DNA of 62,309 nt, taken from Candidatus Bathyarchaeota archaeon. Lineage in GTDB: Archaea; Thermoproteota; Bathyarchaeia; Bathyarchaeales; Bathycorpusculaceae. The notes under the pieces were generated by a model that made no database searches, was not told the DNA's origin, and saw nothing but the letters and a program-made list of their open reading frames with translations. Location: assembly GCA_018396875.1 (NCBI GenBank), contig JAGTQG010000004.1:1-62309 (forward strand), written 5' to 3'. Positions 32,897-42,234 of this stretch are shown one piece after another; within the stretch, counting starts at the first letter, position 1; each line of letters begins with the position of its first letter. Both the position numbers and the translations under genes were made by a program.

Positions 32897-33133
32897 TCAT
32901 TTTGTTCCGTGCGAACTTTCAGCTTCTAGAAGTTCACGCCACAGCCGCAAGGTTTCTTCGGCTTCCTCTTGGCTTAATGCTTGGATGGCGTAGCCGGCGT
33001 GCACTAAAACATATTCGCCAACCTTAACTTCCACTAGGGAAATGTCAACCTCTCTTAGGACGCCTTCTCCAAAGTCCACTTGAGCTTTGCCGTCTTGTAT
33101 TTTGACAACCTTTGCCGGAATTGCCAAGCACAT
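32897..33133 (-). CDS. hypC: Hydrogenase maturation chaperone HypC
   Basis: 78 residues. The N-terminal MCLAIPAKVVKI with cysteine 2 is the signature of HypC, which holds the Fe(CN)2CO unit and passes it to the hydrogenase large subunit; VKVGEYVLVHAGYAIQ is the OB-fold strand. ATG start. Co-oriented with hypF upstream and hypD downstream. Confidence 0.95.
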   Translation of the reverse strand: MCLAIPAKVVKIQDGKAQVDFGEGVLREVDISLVEVKVGEYVLVHAGYAIQALSQEEAEETLRLWRELLEAESSHGTK

Positions 33134-33177
33134 ATTTCTCCATGAAAAGAAGACGTCCCTTAATAAAATGGTTGCGT

Positions 33178-35466
33178 TTAAAAATGGAAAAATCCAGCAT
33201 AGACGGCTTGTCCAAAAGATAAGCCGCCGTCGCCGGGCGGAACAGCCTCGTGGACGAGGAAACGTAAACCAGCAGCCTCTACAGTTTCACGCATAAGTTT
33301 GGTGAACAATTCGTTGCATGCAACCCCTCCAGAAAAACCAACAGTTTTAACGCCTTTTTCCAAGGCTTTTTCAACAGCAAGTTCAGCCAAGCCCTTAGCC
33401 AAATATGCATGGGCAGAGAAAGCCAAATCGGCTAGGGCGCACTTATCCCGTTTTTCAAATATCTCGAGCAGCATGTCTGTTGTTTCTAGAACATCACCTT
33501 CGGTTATAGGTTTTAATTGAAGAACATCTTTGCCACTTATAGCTGCGGATTCCAGCTTCATGGCTGGTTCACCCTCATAAGTGCGTTCATAGCACAAGCC
33601 AAGAACTGCCGCGGCAGCATCTAAAACTCTCCCGCAACTCGTCGTTTTAATTATACTTCGCTCTTTTCCCAACTGTTGAAGGATTAAGCAAACTTCGCTT
33701 TCGCCGTGCGGGAAAAAGCGCTTATTCTGCATAAGCCAATCCTCAACGTTTAGCCTTTTATGGAGAATCCCAGCCGCCATTCTAAGCGGGTAACGGGTCG
33801 CCAAGTCTCCGCCAACCATGGGCTGCTCTTCAAGGTGGGCGACGCGTTTTATTTCGGAGGAGCGGCGTGAAGCAAAAATTATTTCTCCGCCCCACGCTTC
33901 GCCATTGATTCCGTAACCGTAGCCGTCGCAGCATACGCCTACAATTTCGTCAACGCCGTGTTCAGCCATTAATGCGGCTACGTGGGCGAAGTGATGTTGC
34001 ACTTGGATAAGTTGCCAGCCATTCTTGGTTGCCAACTCTTGAGCAAGCTTTGTCGTTGTGAATTTTGGATGCAAGTCGCATGCAACAACTTCAACTTTAC
34101 TGTTTGTTAAGTGGGCCAGGTGTTCAGTAGCATTTCTGAGGAACTCGCGAGTTTCCACGTTTTCAACGTCGCCAACATGTTGGGATATGAAAGCCTTGTT
34201 ACTGTTCAAAATGCATGCAGTATTGTTGAGTTCGCCGCCCAAAGCCAAAACACATTTTGAGGCTTTCTCACGCAACATAACAGGCGCCGGAGCGTAACCC
34301 CTTGAACGTCTAATGAAAACTTGTTTTTCGTCATGCACCCGCATCACTGAGTCGTCGCATCGATGAGCAATCCGCCTATTATGGAAAAGGAAGTAGTCAA
34401 CTATACCGCCGAGAGTTTTCAAGGCTTCGTCGTCATCTTTAACAATAGGCTGGTTGGGCGGGTTGGCGCTGGTCATAACAAAGGCTGGATCGCTGACACT
34501 GTCGAAAAGCATGTAGTGTAAGCCCGTGTAGGGCAACATAACCCCTACATTGTGCAAGCCTGGAGCCACAAGCTCTGAAAGGTAGTAGCCAGCGCTTTTC
34601 TTTAGCAGAACTATTGGGCGCGTGTAAGAGGTTAAAAGTTCAGCTTCTTTGGGGGTTACCTCAGCAAAGGATTTAACAGCCTCTAAGCTTCGCGCCATGA
34701 TAGCAAAAGGCTTCTGCCATCTATGCTTAGCCCTTCTAAGCCTTATCAAAGGCTCATCTTTTAATGTGGACGCTGCAACATGGAAGCCGCCATAGCCCTT
34801 AACGGCGACGATAAAACCTTCAGAAATCAGCCTGCCAGCCTCCCGTATTGGGTCATTGCATGAAAGTTCTTCACCAGTGTTTGTTGTCAAGTAGGCTCTG
34901 GGACCACATTTTGGACAAGCCACCGTTTGAGCGTGAAAACGCCTGTTTGATGGGTCAGCATACTCGCTTTGGCAGAAGCTGCACATGGGGAAATCTCGCA
35001 TTGTCGTGTTTTCCCTGTCATAGGGAAGGCGTTCAATAACCGTGAAGCGGGGACCGCAATCAGTACACGTGATAAAAAAGTAGTCATATCTTGGATTGCG
35101 CTCGTCTCTAAGCTCCTTTAGGCATTCATTGCATATAGCCACGTCTGGAGGAATAACAGAACCGGAGAGCTCAGTCTCCTCGGAGCTTCTAACAATCCTG
35201 AAATCCGTGTATTCGTGTTCTCCCTCAAGCGTGGTTGTCAGTATTTCGTGGATCTGCGCCAAAGGCGGCTTCTCATTTTTCAAATCCCTTAGAAAATTGT
35301 TTATGGCGTCTTCCTCCCCTTCGAGAAGAATTTCTACGCCAGCATCGCCCATGTTGCGAACATAGCCTTTTAAGTCGTTTTTCAAGGCTATGCGGTAAAT
35401 GAACGGGCGGAAACCCACACCTTGAATTATGCCGGTAACCCTAACCTTCACTCGCAACAGAGCCAT
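33178..35466 (-). CDS. hypF: Carbamoyltransferase HypF
   Basis: 762 residues in the expected order: acylphosphatase domain (VTGIIQGVGFRPFIYRIA), two zinc knuckles (CNECLKEL, CTDCGPRF, CSFCQ, CPKCGPR), a YrdC-like domain (KGYGGFHVAASTLKD) and a Kae1-like domain (HHFAHVAALMAEHG, VGFSGGVACNELF). It converts carbamoyl phosphate plus ATP to carbamoyl adenylate and loads HypE. The start is an ATG after GAGATGG. Confidence 0.96.
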   Translation of the reverse strand: MALLRVKVRVTGIIQGVGFRPFIYRIALKNDLKGYVRNMGDAGVEILLEGEEDAINNFLRDLKNEKPPLAQIHEILTTTLEGEHEYTDFRIVRSSEETELSGSVIPPDVAICNECLKELRDERNPRYDYFFITCTDCGPRFTVIERLPYDRENTTMRDFPMCSFCQSEYADPSNRRFHAQTVACPKCGPRAYLTTNTGEELSCNDPIREAGRLISEGFIVAVKGYGGFHVAASTLKDEPLIRLRRAKHRWQKPFAIMARSLEAVKSFAEVTPKEAELLTSYTRPIVLLKKSAGYYLSELVAPGLHNVGVMLPYTGLHYMLFDSVSDPAFVMTSANPPNQPIVKDDDEALKTLGGIVDYFLFHNRRIAHRCDDSVMRVHDEKQVFIRRSRGYAPAPVMLREKASKCVLALGGELNNTACILNSNKAFISQHVGDVENVETREFLRNATEHLAHLTNSKVEVVACDLHPKFTTTKLAQELATKNGWQLIQVQHHFAHVAALMAEHGVDEIVGVCCDGYGYGINGEAWGGEIIFASRRSSEIKRVAHLEEQPMVGGDLATRYPLRMAAGILHKRLNVEDWLMQNKRFFPHGESEVCLILQQLGKERSIIKTTSCGRVLDAAAAVLGLCYERTYEGEPAMKLESAAISGKDVLQLKPITEGDVLETTDMLLEIFEKRDKCALADLAFSAHAYLAKGLAELAVEKALEKGVKTVGFSGGVACNELFTKLMRETVEAAGLRFLVHEAVPPGDGGLSFGQAVYAGFFHF

Positions 35467-35506
35467 CTCTTAACTGGGTTTTAGGAATTATTGGAACCCT
35501 TGAATT

Positions 35507-36256
35507 TTAAGGTTCACCCTTAGACTCTTTCCATAAATAGTTGAAGTAGTCTTTGGCAAGTCCAGCTAAGCCCGGATGGTCGGACCATATAGCTGTTATC
35601 TCGCCCTTTTCATCACTGAAAAGCAACAGCACTTCCACGCCGTCGGATATGGCGCCGCCACCGAACATTTTATCTCTTAATCTCACTTCGCCGATTCGTG
35701 AAAAAGCCTTGTAAACGTTTTCGTTAAGCCCCTTTGAAACCATGAAATGCACCTCCGCCTTCTCGCTTATTAAGGATTGAAGAAGAGGGAAAAAGTCCAT
35801 TATTAGCTCCTCTTTGATTGATGGAAAAGCTACCAGTAATTCTTCCTGGCATTTTTTAACCATCTCCTTAAACTTTGAAGCAATGTTTGACAAACCTCTT
35901 AAAATCCAAATGTCATATTTCTCTTTGCTCTTAACTTTCTCGTAAAGCGGCACCAACTCGTCCGCCACAACCTTTTCAATTTGCATCCACTCGCTTTCCA
36001 TGGCAGCTTTAGCCGCCTTCAACGCTGCCTCAGGAGATTTCGGAAAATATTTGCTAGGCCTTTTTCGGACAACCTCTACCCAACCCTTCTTCTCCAAACT
36101 GTTGAGAACTTGGTAAACCTTTGAAAATGGAATTTGCGCCCCATAGCTTATCTGCTTAGCTGTTAGGGCACCTTTTTCAAGAAGCGCGAGGTAAGCGTTT
36201 ACTTCATAGTCTGTTAGCCCAACCTTTCGCAGCAGAGCCTTTATTTTTTCGCTCAT
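35507..36256 (-). CDS. TrmB-family transcriptional regulator
   Basis: 249 residues. The N-terminal winged helix (VGLTDYEVNAYLALLEKGAL, then AKQISYGAQIPFSKVYQVL) binds DNA; the C-terminal domain is TrmB-like, seen in sugar- or metabolite-responsive archaeal regulators. The gene is divergent from the Tes-like radical SAM gene across 92 bases that contain a symmetric AT dyad, and 40 bases upstream of hypF on its own strand. A likely target is its own and the divergent promoter. The transcript would be leaderless. Confidence 0.85.
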   Translation of the reverse strand: MSEKIKALLRKVGLTDYEVNAYLALLEKGALTAKQISYGAQIPFSKVYQVLNSLEKKGWVEVVRKRPSKYFPKSPEAALKAAKAAMESEWMQIEKVVADELVPLYEKVKSKEKYDIWILRGLSNIASKFKEMVKKCQEELLVAFPSIKEELIMDFFPLLQSLISEKAEVHFMVSKGLNENVYKAFSRIGEVRLRDKMFGGGAISDGVEVLLLFSDEKGEITAIWSDHPGLAGLAKDYFNYLWKESKGEP

Positions 36257-36279
36257 GGAAGAAAATAATACCTTTCACC

Positions 36280-36307
36280 ATATTAAAGTTATGGAAATTT
36301 TAATATA
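36280..36307. promoter_or_regulatory. Divergent palindromic TATA region between trmB-like and tes-like genes
   Basis: ATATTAAA (36280-36287) and TTTAATAT (36299-36306) are perfect inverted copies around an 11-base spacer. Each can serve as a TATA box: the minus-strand one lies about 24 bases before the TrmB-like ATG, the plus-strand one about 48 before the radical SAM ATG. The dyad could equally be a TrmB-type operator. Confidence 0.5.
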
Positions 36308-36354
36308 GTCTTCAACAGCATAGCCAAATCAACGTCCAAAACTAGGGGATGAAC

Positions 36355-37884
36355 ATGACTGAAGATCAAGAAGTGGGGAAGTTTGAACGTTATTCAACGA
36401 GCGTTTGCCCAGAATGCCTAAACCGTGTTCCCATGAAAATCTACGAAGAGAACGGCGTAATCTACCTTGAAAAAACATGTCCGGAACATGGGAAGTTTGA
36501 GGATGTTTACTGGGGAGACGCTGAACTTTTCAAATGGATTTATGGAGGCTGGTATAACGCCAAATACAGTGGAACCGGTTTGGAAAATCCTCACATGAAA
36601 CCGGTTAAAGGCTGTCCATACGATTGCGGATTATGCACACAGCACAAGTCCCACACGGTTTTGGGCATAATAGATGTAACAAACAGATGTAACATGGCTT
36701 GTCCAGTTTGTTTCGCCTACGCCGGAGCGGTGAACTACGTTTACGAACCAAGCTACGAGCAAATCGTGAATATGATTAAGCTTCTTAGAAACAACAAGCC
36801 ATGGGCTTGTAATGCGCTTCAATTCAGCGGCGGCGAGCCCACAATAAGAAATGACTTGCCAAACCTTGTTGCGGAAGCAAAAAAGGCAGGGATAACCCAC
36901 GTGGAGGTCAACACCAATGGCCTGCGCCTTGCAGAGGACCTGGACTATTTCAAAAAGCTTTTGGACGCGGGTGTAAGCACGCTTTACCTTCAGTTTGACG
37001 GTTTAAGAGAGGAAATTTACAAGAAAACAAGGGGGAGAACAGACCTTGTCAAGGTGAAGCAGAAGGTTGTGGAAAACGCGAGAAAAGTGGGACTGGATTC
37101 CATAGTTTTAGTTGTCACATTGGCGAAGGGCATTAACGATAAGGACTTGGGCGATATAATCCGTTACGCCGTTCAAAATCATGATGTAGTTAGATGCGTC
37201 AACATTCAACCCATATCCATGGCTGGAAGGGCCCGCAAAGATGAAATGCGAAAAATGCGCATAACAGTGCCAGACGCCATCAAACTGATAGAGGAACAGA
37301 CAAACGGAAAAATCACACGGTGGGACTGGCGTCCCGTCAACTGGCCTGTGCCAGTTTCTAAGGGGATGGAGATAGTTAAGAACCGTGTTTATCCCGAGTT
37401 TACGATGCATCCCATGTGTGGAGCCGCAACCTTCATAGTTGTTGAGGAGGATGGCACGTACAAGCCTATAACTCAATATGTGGACGTGGACAAGTTTGCG
37501 GAAATTTTCTGGGACATTTACTACACTGGCTTGAAAGGTAAAAGGACTATGGCGAAAATGAAGTTGTTGGAGTTTCTGCCGATGGTGAAGTCGCCGCTTG
37601 TTAGAGGCTTACTCAAAGACGTTATAACTAAGGGAAGCTACGAGGCTCTTGGAAAATTCATGCGGAGAATCGTCATGATAGGTATAATGCACTTCATGGA
37701 CGTCTGGAACTTCGACCTAGACAGAGTTCAAAAATGCGTCATCCACTACGCCACGCCAGATGGTAGGATAGTGCCCTTCTGCACCTACAACAGCTTCCAC
37801 AGAAGCGCCGTGGAAAAACAGTTCGCCATACCGGTTAGTGAATGGACAGCTAAAACTGGAAAACGTCTAAACGAGCCAGTCTAG
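36355..37884 (+). CDS. Tetraether lipid synthase (Tes)-like radical SAM enzyme
   Basis: About 509 residues. An N-terminal CPECLNRVP and CPEHGKFED metal-binding stretch, GCPYDCGLCTQHKSH, and then the radical SAM cysteines RCNMACPVCFA (C-x3-C-x2-C), with SGGEP following. This arrangement is that of Tes enzymes, which join two archaeol chains with multiple Fe-S clusters to make GDGT membrane lipids; close relatives may form other C-C bonds. ATG 36355 is chosen for GGGG six bases upstream; an ATG at 36349 abuts it. The long C-terminal region (about 370-510) has cysteines near GAATF and RIVPFCTYN. Confidence 0.88.
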   Translation: MTEDQEVGKFERYSTSVCPECLNRVPMKIYEENGVIYLEKTCPEHGKFEDVYWGDAELFKWIYGGWYNAKYSGTGLENPHMKPVKGCPYDCGLCTQHKSHTVLGIIDVTNRCNMACPVCFAYAGAVNYVYEPSYEQIVNMIKLLRNNKPWACNALQFSGGEPTIRNDLPNLVAEAKKAGITHVEVNTNGLRLAEDLDYFKKLLDAGVSTLYLQFDGLREEIYKKTRGRTDLVKVKQKVVENARKVGLDSIVLVVTLAKGINDKDLGDIIRYAVQNHDVVRCVNIQPISMAGRARKDEMRKMRITVPDAIKLIEEQTNGKITRWDWRPVNWPVPVSKGMEIVKNRVYPEFTMHPMCGAATFIVVEEDGTYKPITQYVDVDKFAEIFWDIYYTGLKGKRTMAKMKLLEFLPMVKSPLVRGLLKDVITKGSYEALGKFMRRIVMIGIMHFMDVWNFDLDRVQKCVIHYATPDGRIVPFCTYNSFHRSAVEKQFAIPVSEWTAKTGKRLNEPV

Positions 37885-37915
37885 CCTACAACAAAAATAA
37901 AATGGGGTCTTAAGG

Positions 37916-39646
37916 TTAAGCTTTAGCCGCCATCTTTTTCAGCTCTTCTTCGCGCAGAACCCTTCGAAGAACTTTGCCAACGGCGCTTAAAGGCAGCTCC
38001 TTCCTAATTTCGAGCTCCCTAATCGCCTTGTACGGGGCAACTCTCTCGTTAACAAATTTCATAAGCTCCTCTTCGGTGGCTGTCATGCCCTCCTTTAAAA
38101 CCACGAAGGCCTTGGGAATTTCGCCTGCAACTGGATCGGGCTTGCCGATAACGCCGCAAAGCTTTACGGCTGGATGCTCGTACAAAACATCTTCAAGTTC
38201 TCTGGGATAGACGCTGTAACCCTTATATTTTATGAGATCTTTCTTGCGGTCCGTTATGTAGAAGTAGCCATCCTCATCCATTTTTCCAATGTCACCCGTG
38301 TAAAGCCAGCCATTTCTAAGAACTGCAGCTGTTTCTTCAGGCATTTTCCAATAACCCTTCATGACTTGAGGCCCTTTAACTATTAGTTCGCCAATTTCGC
38401 CGGGTGAAAGCTCTTTTTCACCTGTTTCTATGTCAACTATTTTTGCGTCGGTGTCAGGCCACGGTATCCCGATAGAGCCTATCTTTACCGTTTTCATGGT
38501 TTTGTCAAGCGGATTGGCATGGGTAACAGGCGAAGATTCTGTAAGTCCATATCCCTCAACCAAAACGCCGCCCGTAACCTCCATGAACCTTTTCTGTATA
38601 TCCGGTGGTAGAGGAGCTGCCCCGGATATACAGAATTTTACTGAAGTTAGGTTGTATTTCTTGAGGTCTGGATGAGCTAGCAGCATGGCATACATTGTGG
38701 GTGCGCCGCAGAAGACAGTTACCCTATATTTCTGGATAGCCTGTAGAACGGCTAAGGGGTCGAACCTTGGTAAAAGAACCATTGTTCCGGCAAACAGTAT
38801 TGGAGCGTTCATGCTTGTTGTCATACCGTAAATGTGGAATAGTGGAAGCACTGTTAAAACGACTTCTTCGCCTTCGTTGGCTTGCAGCCACTCCTTACAC
38901 ATAACGGCGTTTGAAACAAGGTTCATGTGAGTTAACATTGCCCCCTTAGAAATGCCAGTGGTTCCACCAGTGTACTGTAGGGCAGCCAAATCCTCTCTCG
39001 GGTTTATCTCAACTTTTGGCGGGTTAGCCCCATACCTTGCAATCAATTCTTTAAAGAAGTAAACGTTTGCCCTACGTTCCACACTACGTGAAGGAATCTT
39101 CCCAAGCAAAGATCCAAGAACAGCCTTGAAAGTCGGCATATAGTCCTTTAAGCCTCCAACAATAACGTTTCGAAGTTTTGTTTTTTCCCAAACCTTCTCA
39201 ACAATCGGGTACAGCAGGTCAAGCACAACTATGGTTTCAGCTTCCGAGTCGTTTAGCTGGTGTTCAACCTCCCGCTCTTTGTAAAGGGGACTTATAGCTG
39301 TGACAACAGCGCCAGCCTTTAATATACCGTAATAGGAGATCACAAACAGAGGAGTGTTTGGCAAAAATATGGCAACTCTGTCTCCCTTCTTAACTCCAAG
39401 ATCCGCTAAGGCTGTTGCAAATTTGTCTGTGAGAACATCCAGCTCCTTATAAGTCATTCTTCCATCAAAGTAAATTAAAGCCGTTTTGTCTGGATACTTC
39501 TGTGCTGAGGTTCTTAAAAACTCGTGAAGGGGCACTTCTGGATAGTCTATGTGTTTTCTGACACCGGGGAGATAAAACTTGTACCATGGTTTTTCCGCGG
39601 GCTTTTCTCCTTCCTCCTCAATTTTCTTTCTCTTTTTAGATGGCAT
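37916..39646 (-). CDS. Acyl-CoA synthetase (AMP-forming, long-chain type)
   Basis: 576 residues. It activates a carboxylic acid with ATP, then CoA. AMP-binding motif QYTGGTTGISKGAML, YGLTESSPVTH, GDIGKMDEDGYFYITDRKKD and the C-terminal lysine region KELPLSAVGKVLRR are all present. The N-terminal PSKKRKKIEEEGEKPAEKPW is a charged extension. The beta-oxidation genes upstream on the same strand imply it feeds them fatty acyl-CoA; chain length is not readable. ATG start. Confidence 0.93.
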   Translation of the reverse strand: MPSKKRKKIEEEGEKPAEKPWYKFYLPGVRKHIDYPEVPLHEFLRTSAQKYPDKTALIYFDGRMTYKELDVLTDKFATALADLGVKKGDRVAIFLPNTPLFVISYYGILKAGAVVTAISPLYKEREVEHQLNDSEAETIVVLDLLYPIVEKVWEKTKLRNVIVGGLKDYMPTFKAVLGSLLGKIPSRSVERRANVYFFKELIARYGANPPKVEINPREDLAALQYTGGTTGISKGAMLTHMNLVSNAVMCKEWLQANEGEEVVLTVLPLFHIYGMTTSMNAPILFAGTMVLLPRFDPLAVLQAIQKYRVTVFCGAPTMYAMLLAHPDLKKYNLTSVKFCISGAAPLPPDIQKRFMEVTGGVLVEGYGLTESSPVTHANPLDKTMKTVKIGSIGIPWPDTDAKIVDIETGEKELSPGEIGELIVKGPQVMKGYWKMPEETAAVLRNGWLYTGDIGKMDEDGYFYITDRKKDLIKYKGYSVYPRELEDVLYEHPAVKLCGVIGKPDPVAGEIPKAFVVLKEGMTATEEELMKFVNERVAPYKAIRELEIRKELPLSAVGKVLRRVLREEELKKMAAKA

Positions 39647-39723
39647 AATAAACCCTACTAATTAGTAAACACGGTTGGACGGTAATAATACTTTCCATGA
39701 GTGAAAACGCACGGTGTTCTCGG

Positions 39724-40155
39724 CTATTCTAGCCGTGTGAATTCATAGGTTAGGTTTCCTTCTGGAGTTATTTTTGCCACAAGCTTGGCCTTCATGCCCA
39801 CCTTGACCTCTGAAAGTTTAAAGCCCGTTAACCATGCGAGCACCCGCACGCCCTCCTTCAGTCTACCAATAGCCACAGTGTAAGGCTTCTCATGCTGGAA
39901 GGTTGTTGGTCTAACAACAACATGCGTGAAGGTTTCAATAGTTGCCTCGCCGCTGAGTTCAACCCACTCCATGTCAGAAGCTAAACATTGCGAGCAGTCT
40001 GCAACTGGCGGAAAATACAGTTTCCCGCACTTTTTACATTTTGTAGCTAAGACCTTTCCTTGTTTGAGGCCTTCCCAGAATGGCAAGGTCTTGCTAATAG
40101 GTATGTCCTGCACAATTTTTATTTCCCTCGATTTTAGGGAAGGCATGGCTGCCAT
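39724..40155 (-). CDS. DUF35 zinc-ribbon/OB-fold protein (thiolase partner)
   Basis: 143 residues. CKKCGKLYFPPVADCSQC is the rubredoxin-like zinc ribbon, preceded by an N-terminal helix and followed by an OB-fold (ATIETFTHVVVRPTTF). In archaea DUF35 proteins join thiolase and HMG-CoA synthase in a complex that shares the CoA site. It is four bases after the thiolase stop, which fits the same partnership. Confidence 0.92.
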   Translation of the reverse strand: MAAMPSLKSREIKIVQDIPISKTLPFWEGLKQGKVLATKCKKCGKLYFPPVADCSQCLASDMEWVELSGEATIETFTHVVVRPTTFQHEKPYTVAIGRLKEGVRVLAWLTGFKLSEVKVGMKAKLVAKITPEGNLTYEFTRLE

Positions 40156-40159
40156 ATGG

Positions 40160-41332
40160 CTACCTCCTCAAAATCGTCACATAACAATAGTGGCCTGTTC
40201 CGCCGACGTTATGAGCTAGCGCTATATAATTTTTCATAGGTGCCTGCCGCCCTTTTTCAACGGCTTCCTCCCTCAACTGTTTTGTCAACTCATATATCAT
40301 GGAGCAGCCTGTTGCGCCTATGGGGTGGCCTTTCGCTTTCAAACCGCCGTCAACGTTCACTGGAATTTTTCCACCTATCTCGGTTTGTCCCTCTCGGATT
40401 AGTTTGGCGCCTTCGCCCTTCTTGCAGAATCCAAGGTCTTCATACGCCATTATTTCGGCAATTGTAAAGCAGTCGTGAACCACTGCCACGTCAAGCTGGT
40501 CTGGCGAAATTTTAGCCATTTTATAAGCCATTTGGGAAGCTGAAACTGTCGCTTCCAGCCCCACGTAGTCAAGTCTTTTGCTCAAATTTGCCGTTCCAGA
40601 AGCATAACCTATCCCTGCAACCCATACAGGCGTGTCAATTTTAAGCTCCTTCACTTTCTCTTCTGACGCCAGAATTAGGGAGGCTGCACCGTCGGTTACT
40701 GGACAGCAGTCAAAAAGCTTCAAGGGCGCGGCAATAACCATTGAAGACAAAACATCGTCAACGGTTATCCTGTTCTGAAGGTGGGCTATCGGGTTCATTG
40801 AAGCGTACTTGTGGTTTTTAACAGCCACTAAAGCCAAATCCTCCTCCGTTGTTCCGAATTTTGCCATGTGAGCCGTTGCATATAGGGCGTAATAAGCGGG
40901 GAAAGTAACGCCGAAATTGTGAAACTCCCACAAGTAGTAGCCAGCCCTTCCAATCCATTCCATCATGGTTGGCGTGTCAATCTCCCTCATCTTTTCAACC
41001 CCCAAAGCTAGGGCAATTTCCGCTTGTCCACTTGCCACAGCCCAGTAAGCCGTTGTAAAGGCGGCGCTTCCACTAGCGCAGGCAGCTTCGCAGCGCACAA
41101 GTCCAGCGCCCGTTAAACCGCAATATTCAGCTGAAACCACGGCGGGAAGAAGTTCCTCGTACCATGCTCCTGCTCCGGTGGAGCCTACGGCTACAAACTC
41201 TATGTCCTTCGGCGATATTCCAGCGTCTTCGACTGATGGTTTGAAGGCTTCGAATGCCAGTTCCGCTACGTTCACGTCGTTTCTAACGCCGAATTTTGAG
41301 CTTCCAACACCTATGACTGCAACTTTTCTCAT
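40160..41332 (-). CDS. Thiolase (SCP-x-type acetyl-CoA acyltransferase)
   Basis: 390 residues from the ATG at 41332, starting MRKVAVIGVGSSKFG; an in-frame start at 41350 is poorly supported. Cleaves 3-ketoacyl-CoA, or condenses acetyl-CoA. The nucleophile region is EAACASGSAAFTTAYW, the histidine motifs are HDCFTIAEI and GHPIGATG. It resembles SCP-x-type thiolases that need DUF35. In this cluster it can run the last step of beta-oxidation, though mevalonate synthesis uses similar enzymes. Confidence 0.92.
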   Translation of the reverse strand: MRKVAVIGVGSSKFGVRNDVNVAELAFEAFKPSVEDAGISPKDIEFVAVGSTGAGAWYEELLPAVVSAEYCGLTGAGLVRCEAACASGSAAFTTAYWAVASGQAEIALALGVEKMREIDTPTMMEWIGRAGYYLWEFHNFGVTFPAYYALYATAHMAKFGTTEEDLALVAVKNHKYASMNPIAHLQNRITVDDVLSSMVIAAPLKLFDCCPVTDGAASLILASEEKVKELKIDTPVWVAGIGYASGTANLSKRLDYVGLEATVSASQMAYKMAKISPDQLDVAVVHDCFTIAEIMAYEDLGFCKKGEGAKLIREGQTEIGGKIPVNVDGGLKAKGHPIGATGCSMIYELTKQLREEAVEKGRQAPMKNYIALAHNVGGTGHYCYVTILRR

Positions 41333-41389
41333 CGCATCACTTCCATTCAACAGTTAGGAACTAGAAAGAAAGAAGGGTGTGTCAGAGGT

Positions 41390-42178
41390 TTACTTCCCCT
41401 TAAATTCGGGTTTTCGTCTTGACATGAAAGCCTCTACGCCTTCTTTCAAATCTTCGGTGGAGAATGTTAATGCCATAAGCCCAGACTCTATGCGCAGCCC
41501 AGCGTCTAGGGGCACTTGACTTCCAAAGTTTAAGGCGAATTTTGCATATTTTAGAGCTATCGGCGGGCCTTCGCTTAGTTTTTTGGCGAGTTCCCGAACC
41601 TCATCCCTAAGTTTTTCGTAATGCACAACCTTGTGGACCAGGCCTATCTTAAGCGCTTCTTCAGCTTTAAGGCGTGTTCCCAGCATAACCATCTCTTTGG
41701 CCTTTGCCAAACCAACAATCCTAACAAGCCTCTGGGTTCCACCCCATCCTGGTATGAGGCCCAAGTTTATTTCGGGGCTGCCAAGTTCTGCGTGTTCTGC
41801 AGCTATTCTGAAGTCGCATGCCAACGCAAGTTCTAGGCCTCCTCCCAAGGCGAAGCCGTTTATGGCGGCTATGACGGGCTTTGACATTTCCTCTATCTTG
41901 CTGAAAACCTTCTGCCCAAGCCTAGAGAATTCCTCAGCTTTGACTGGTGTAGCCTTTGGAAACATGGTTACGTCGGCGCCGGCGCTGAAGGCTCTATCTC
42001 CTTCACCTGTTATCACCACACACCTTACAGAGGGGTCTTTCTCAGCGGTGTCCAAGGCGTCTGCAAGCTCTTCCATTAACACGTCGTTAAATGCGTTGAG
42101 CCTATGAGGACGGTTGAGGATCAGCCACAGAATACTGTCCTCTCTTTCCACTTTCAAGGTTTCATACGCTTTACTCAT
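41390..42178 (-). CDS. Enoyl-CoA hydratase/isomerase
   Basis: 262 residues of the crotonase fold. The oxyanion loop is GDRAFSAGADVTMF, and the two catalytic glutamates lie in FALGGGLELALACDF and GSPEINLGLIPGWGG. It adds water to trans-2-enoyl-CoA, the second step of beta-oxidation. ATG start at 42178. Flanked by the thiolase and an acyl-CoA dehydrogenase in the same direction. Confidence 0.95.
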   Translation of the reverse strand: MSKAYETLKVEREDSILWLILNRPHRLNAFNDVLMEELADALDTAEKDPSVRCVVITGEGDRAFSAGADVTMFPKATPVKAEEFSRLGQKVFSKIEEMSKPVIAAINGFALGGGLELALACDFRIAAEHAELGSPEINLGLIPGWGGTQRLVRIVGLAKAKEMVMLGTRLKAEEALKIGLVHKVVHYEKLRDEVRELAKKLSEGPPIALKYAKFALNFGSQVPLDAGLRIESGLMALTFSTEDLKEGVEAFMSRRKPEFKGK

Positions 42179-42234
42179 AATATTTTCACCGAACCATGTT
42201 TTTGGTCAAACCCTATATTACTCTTTGGAGACTT

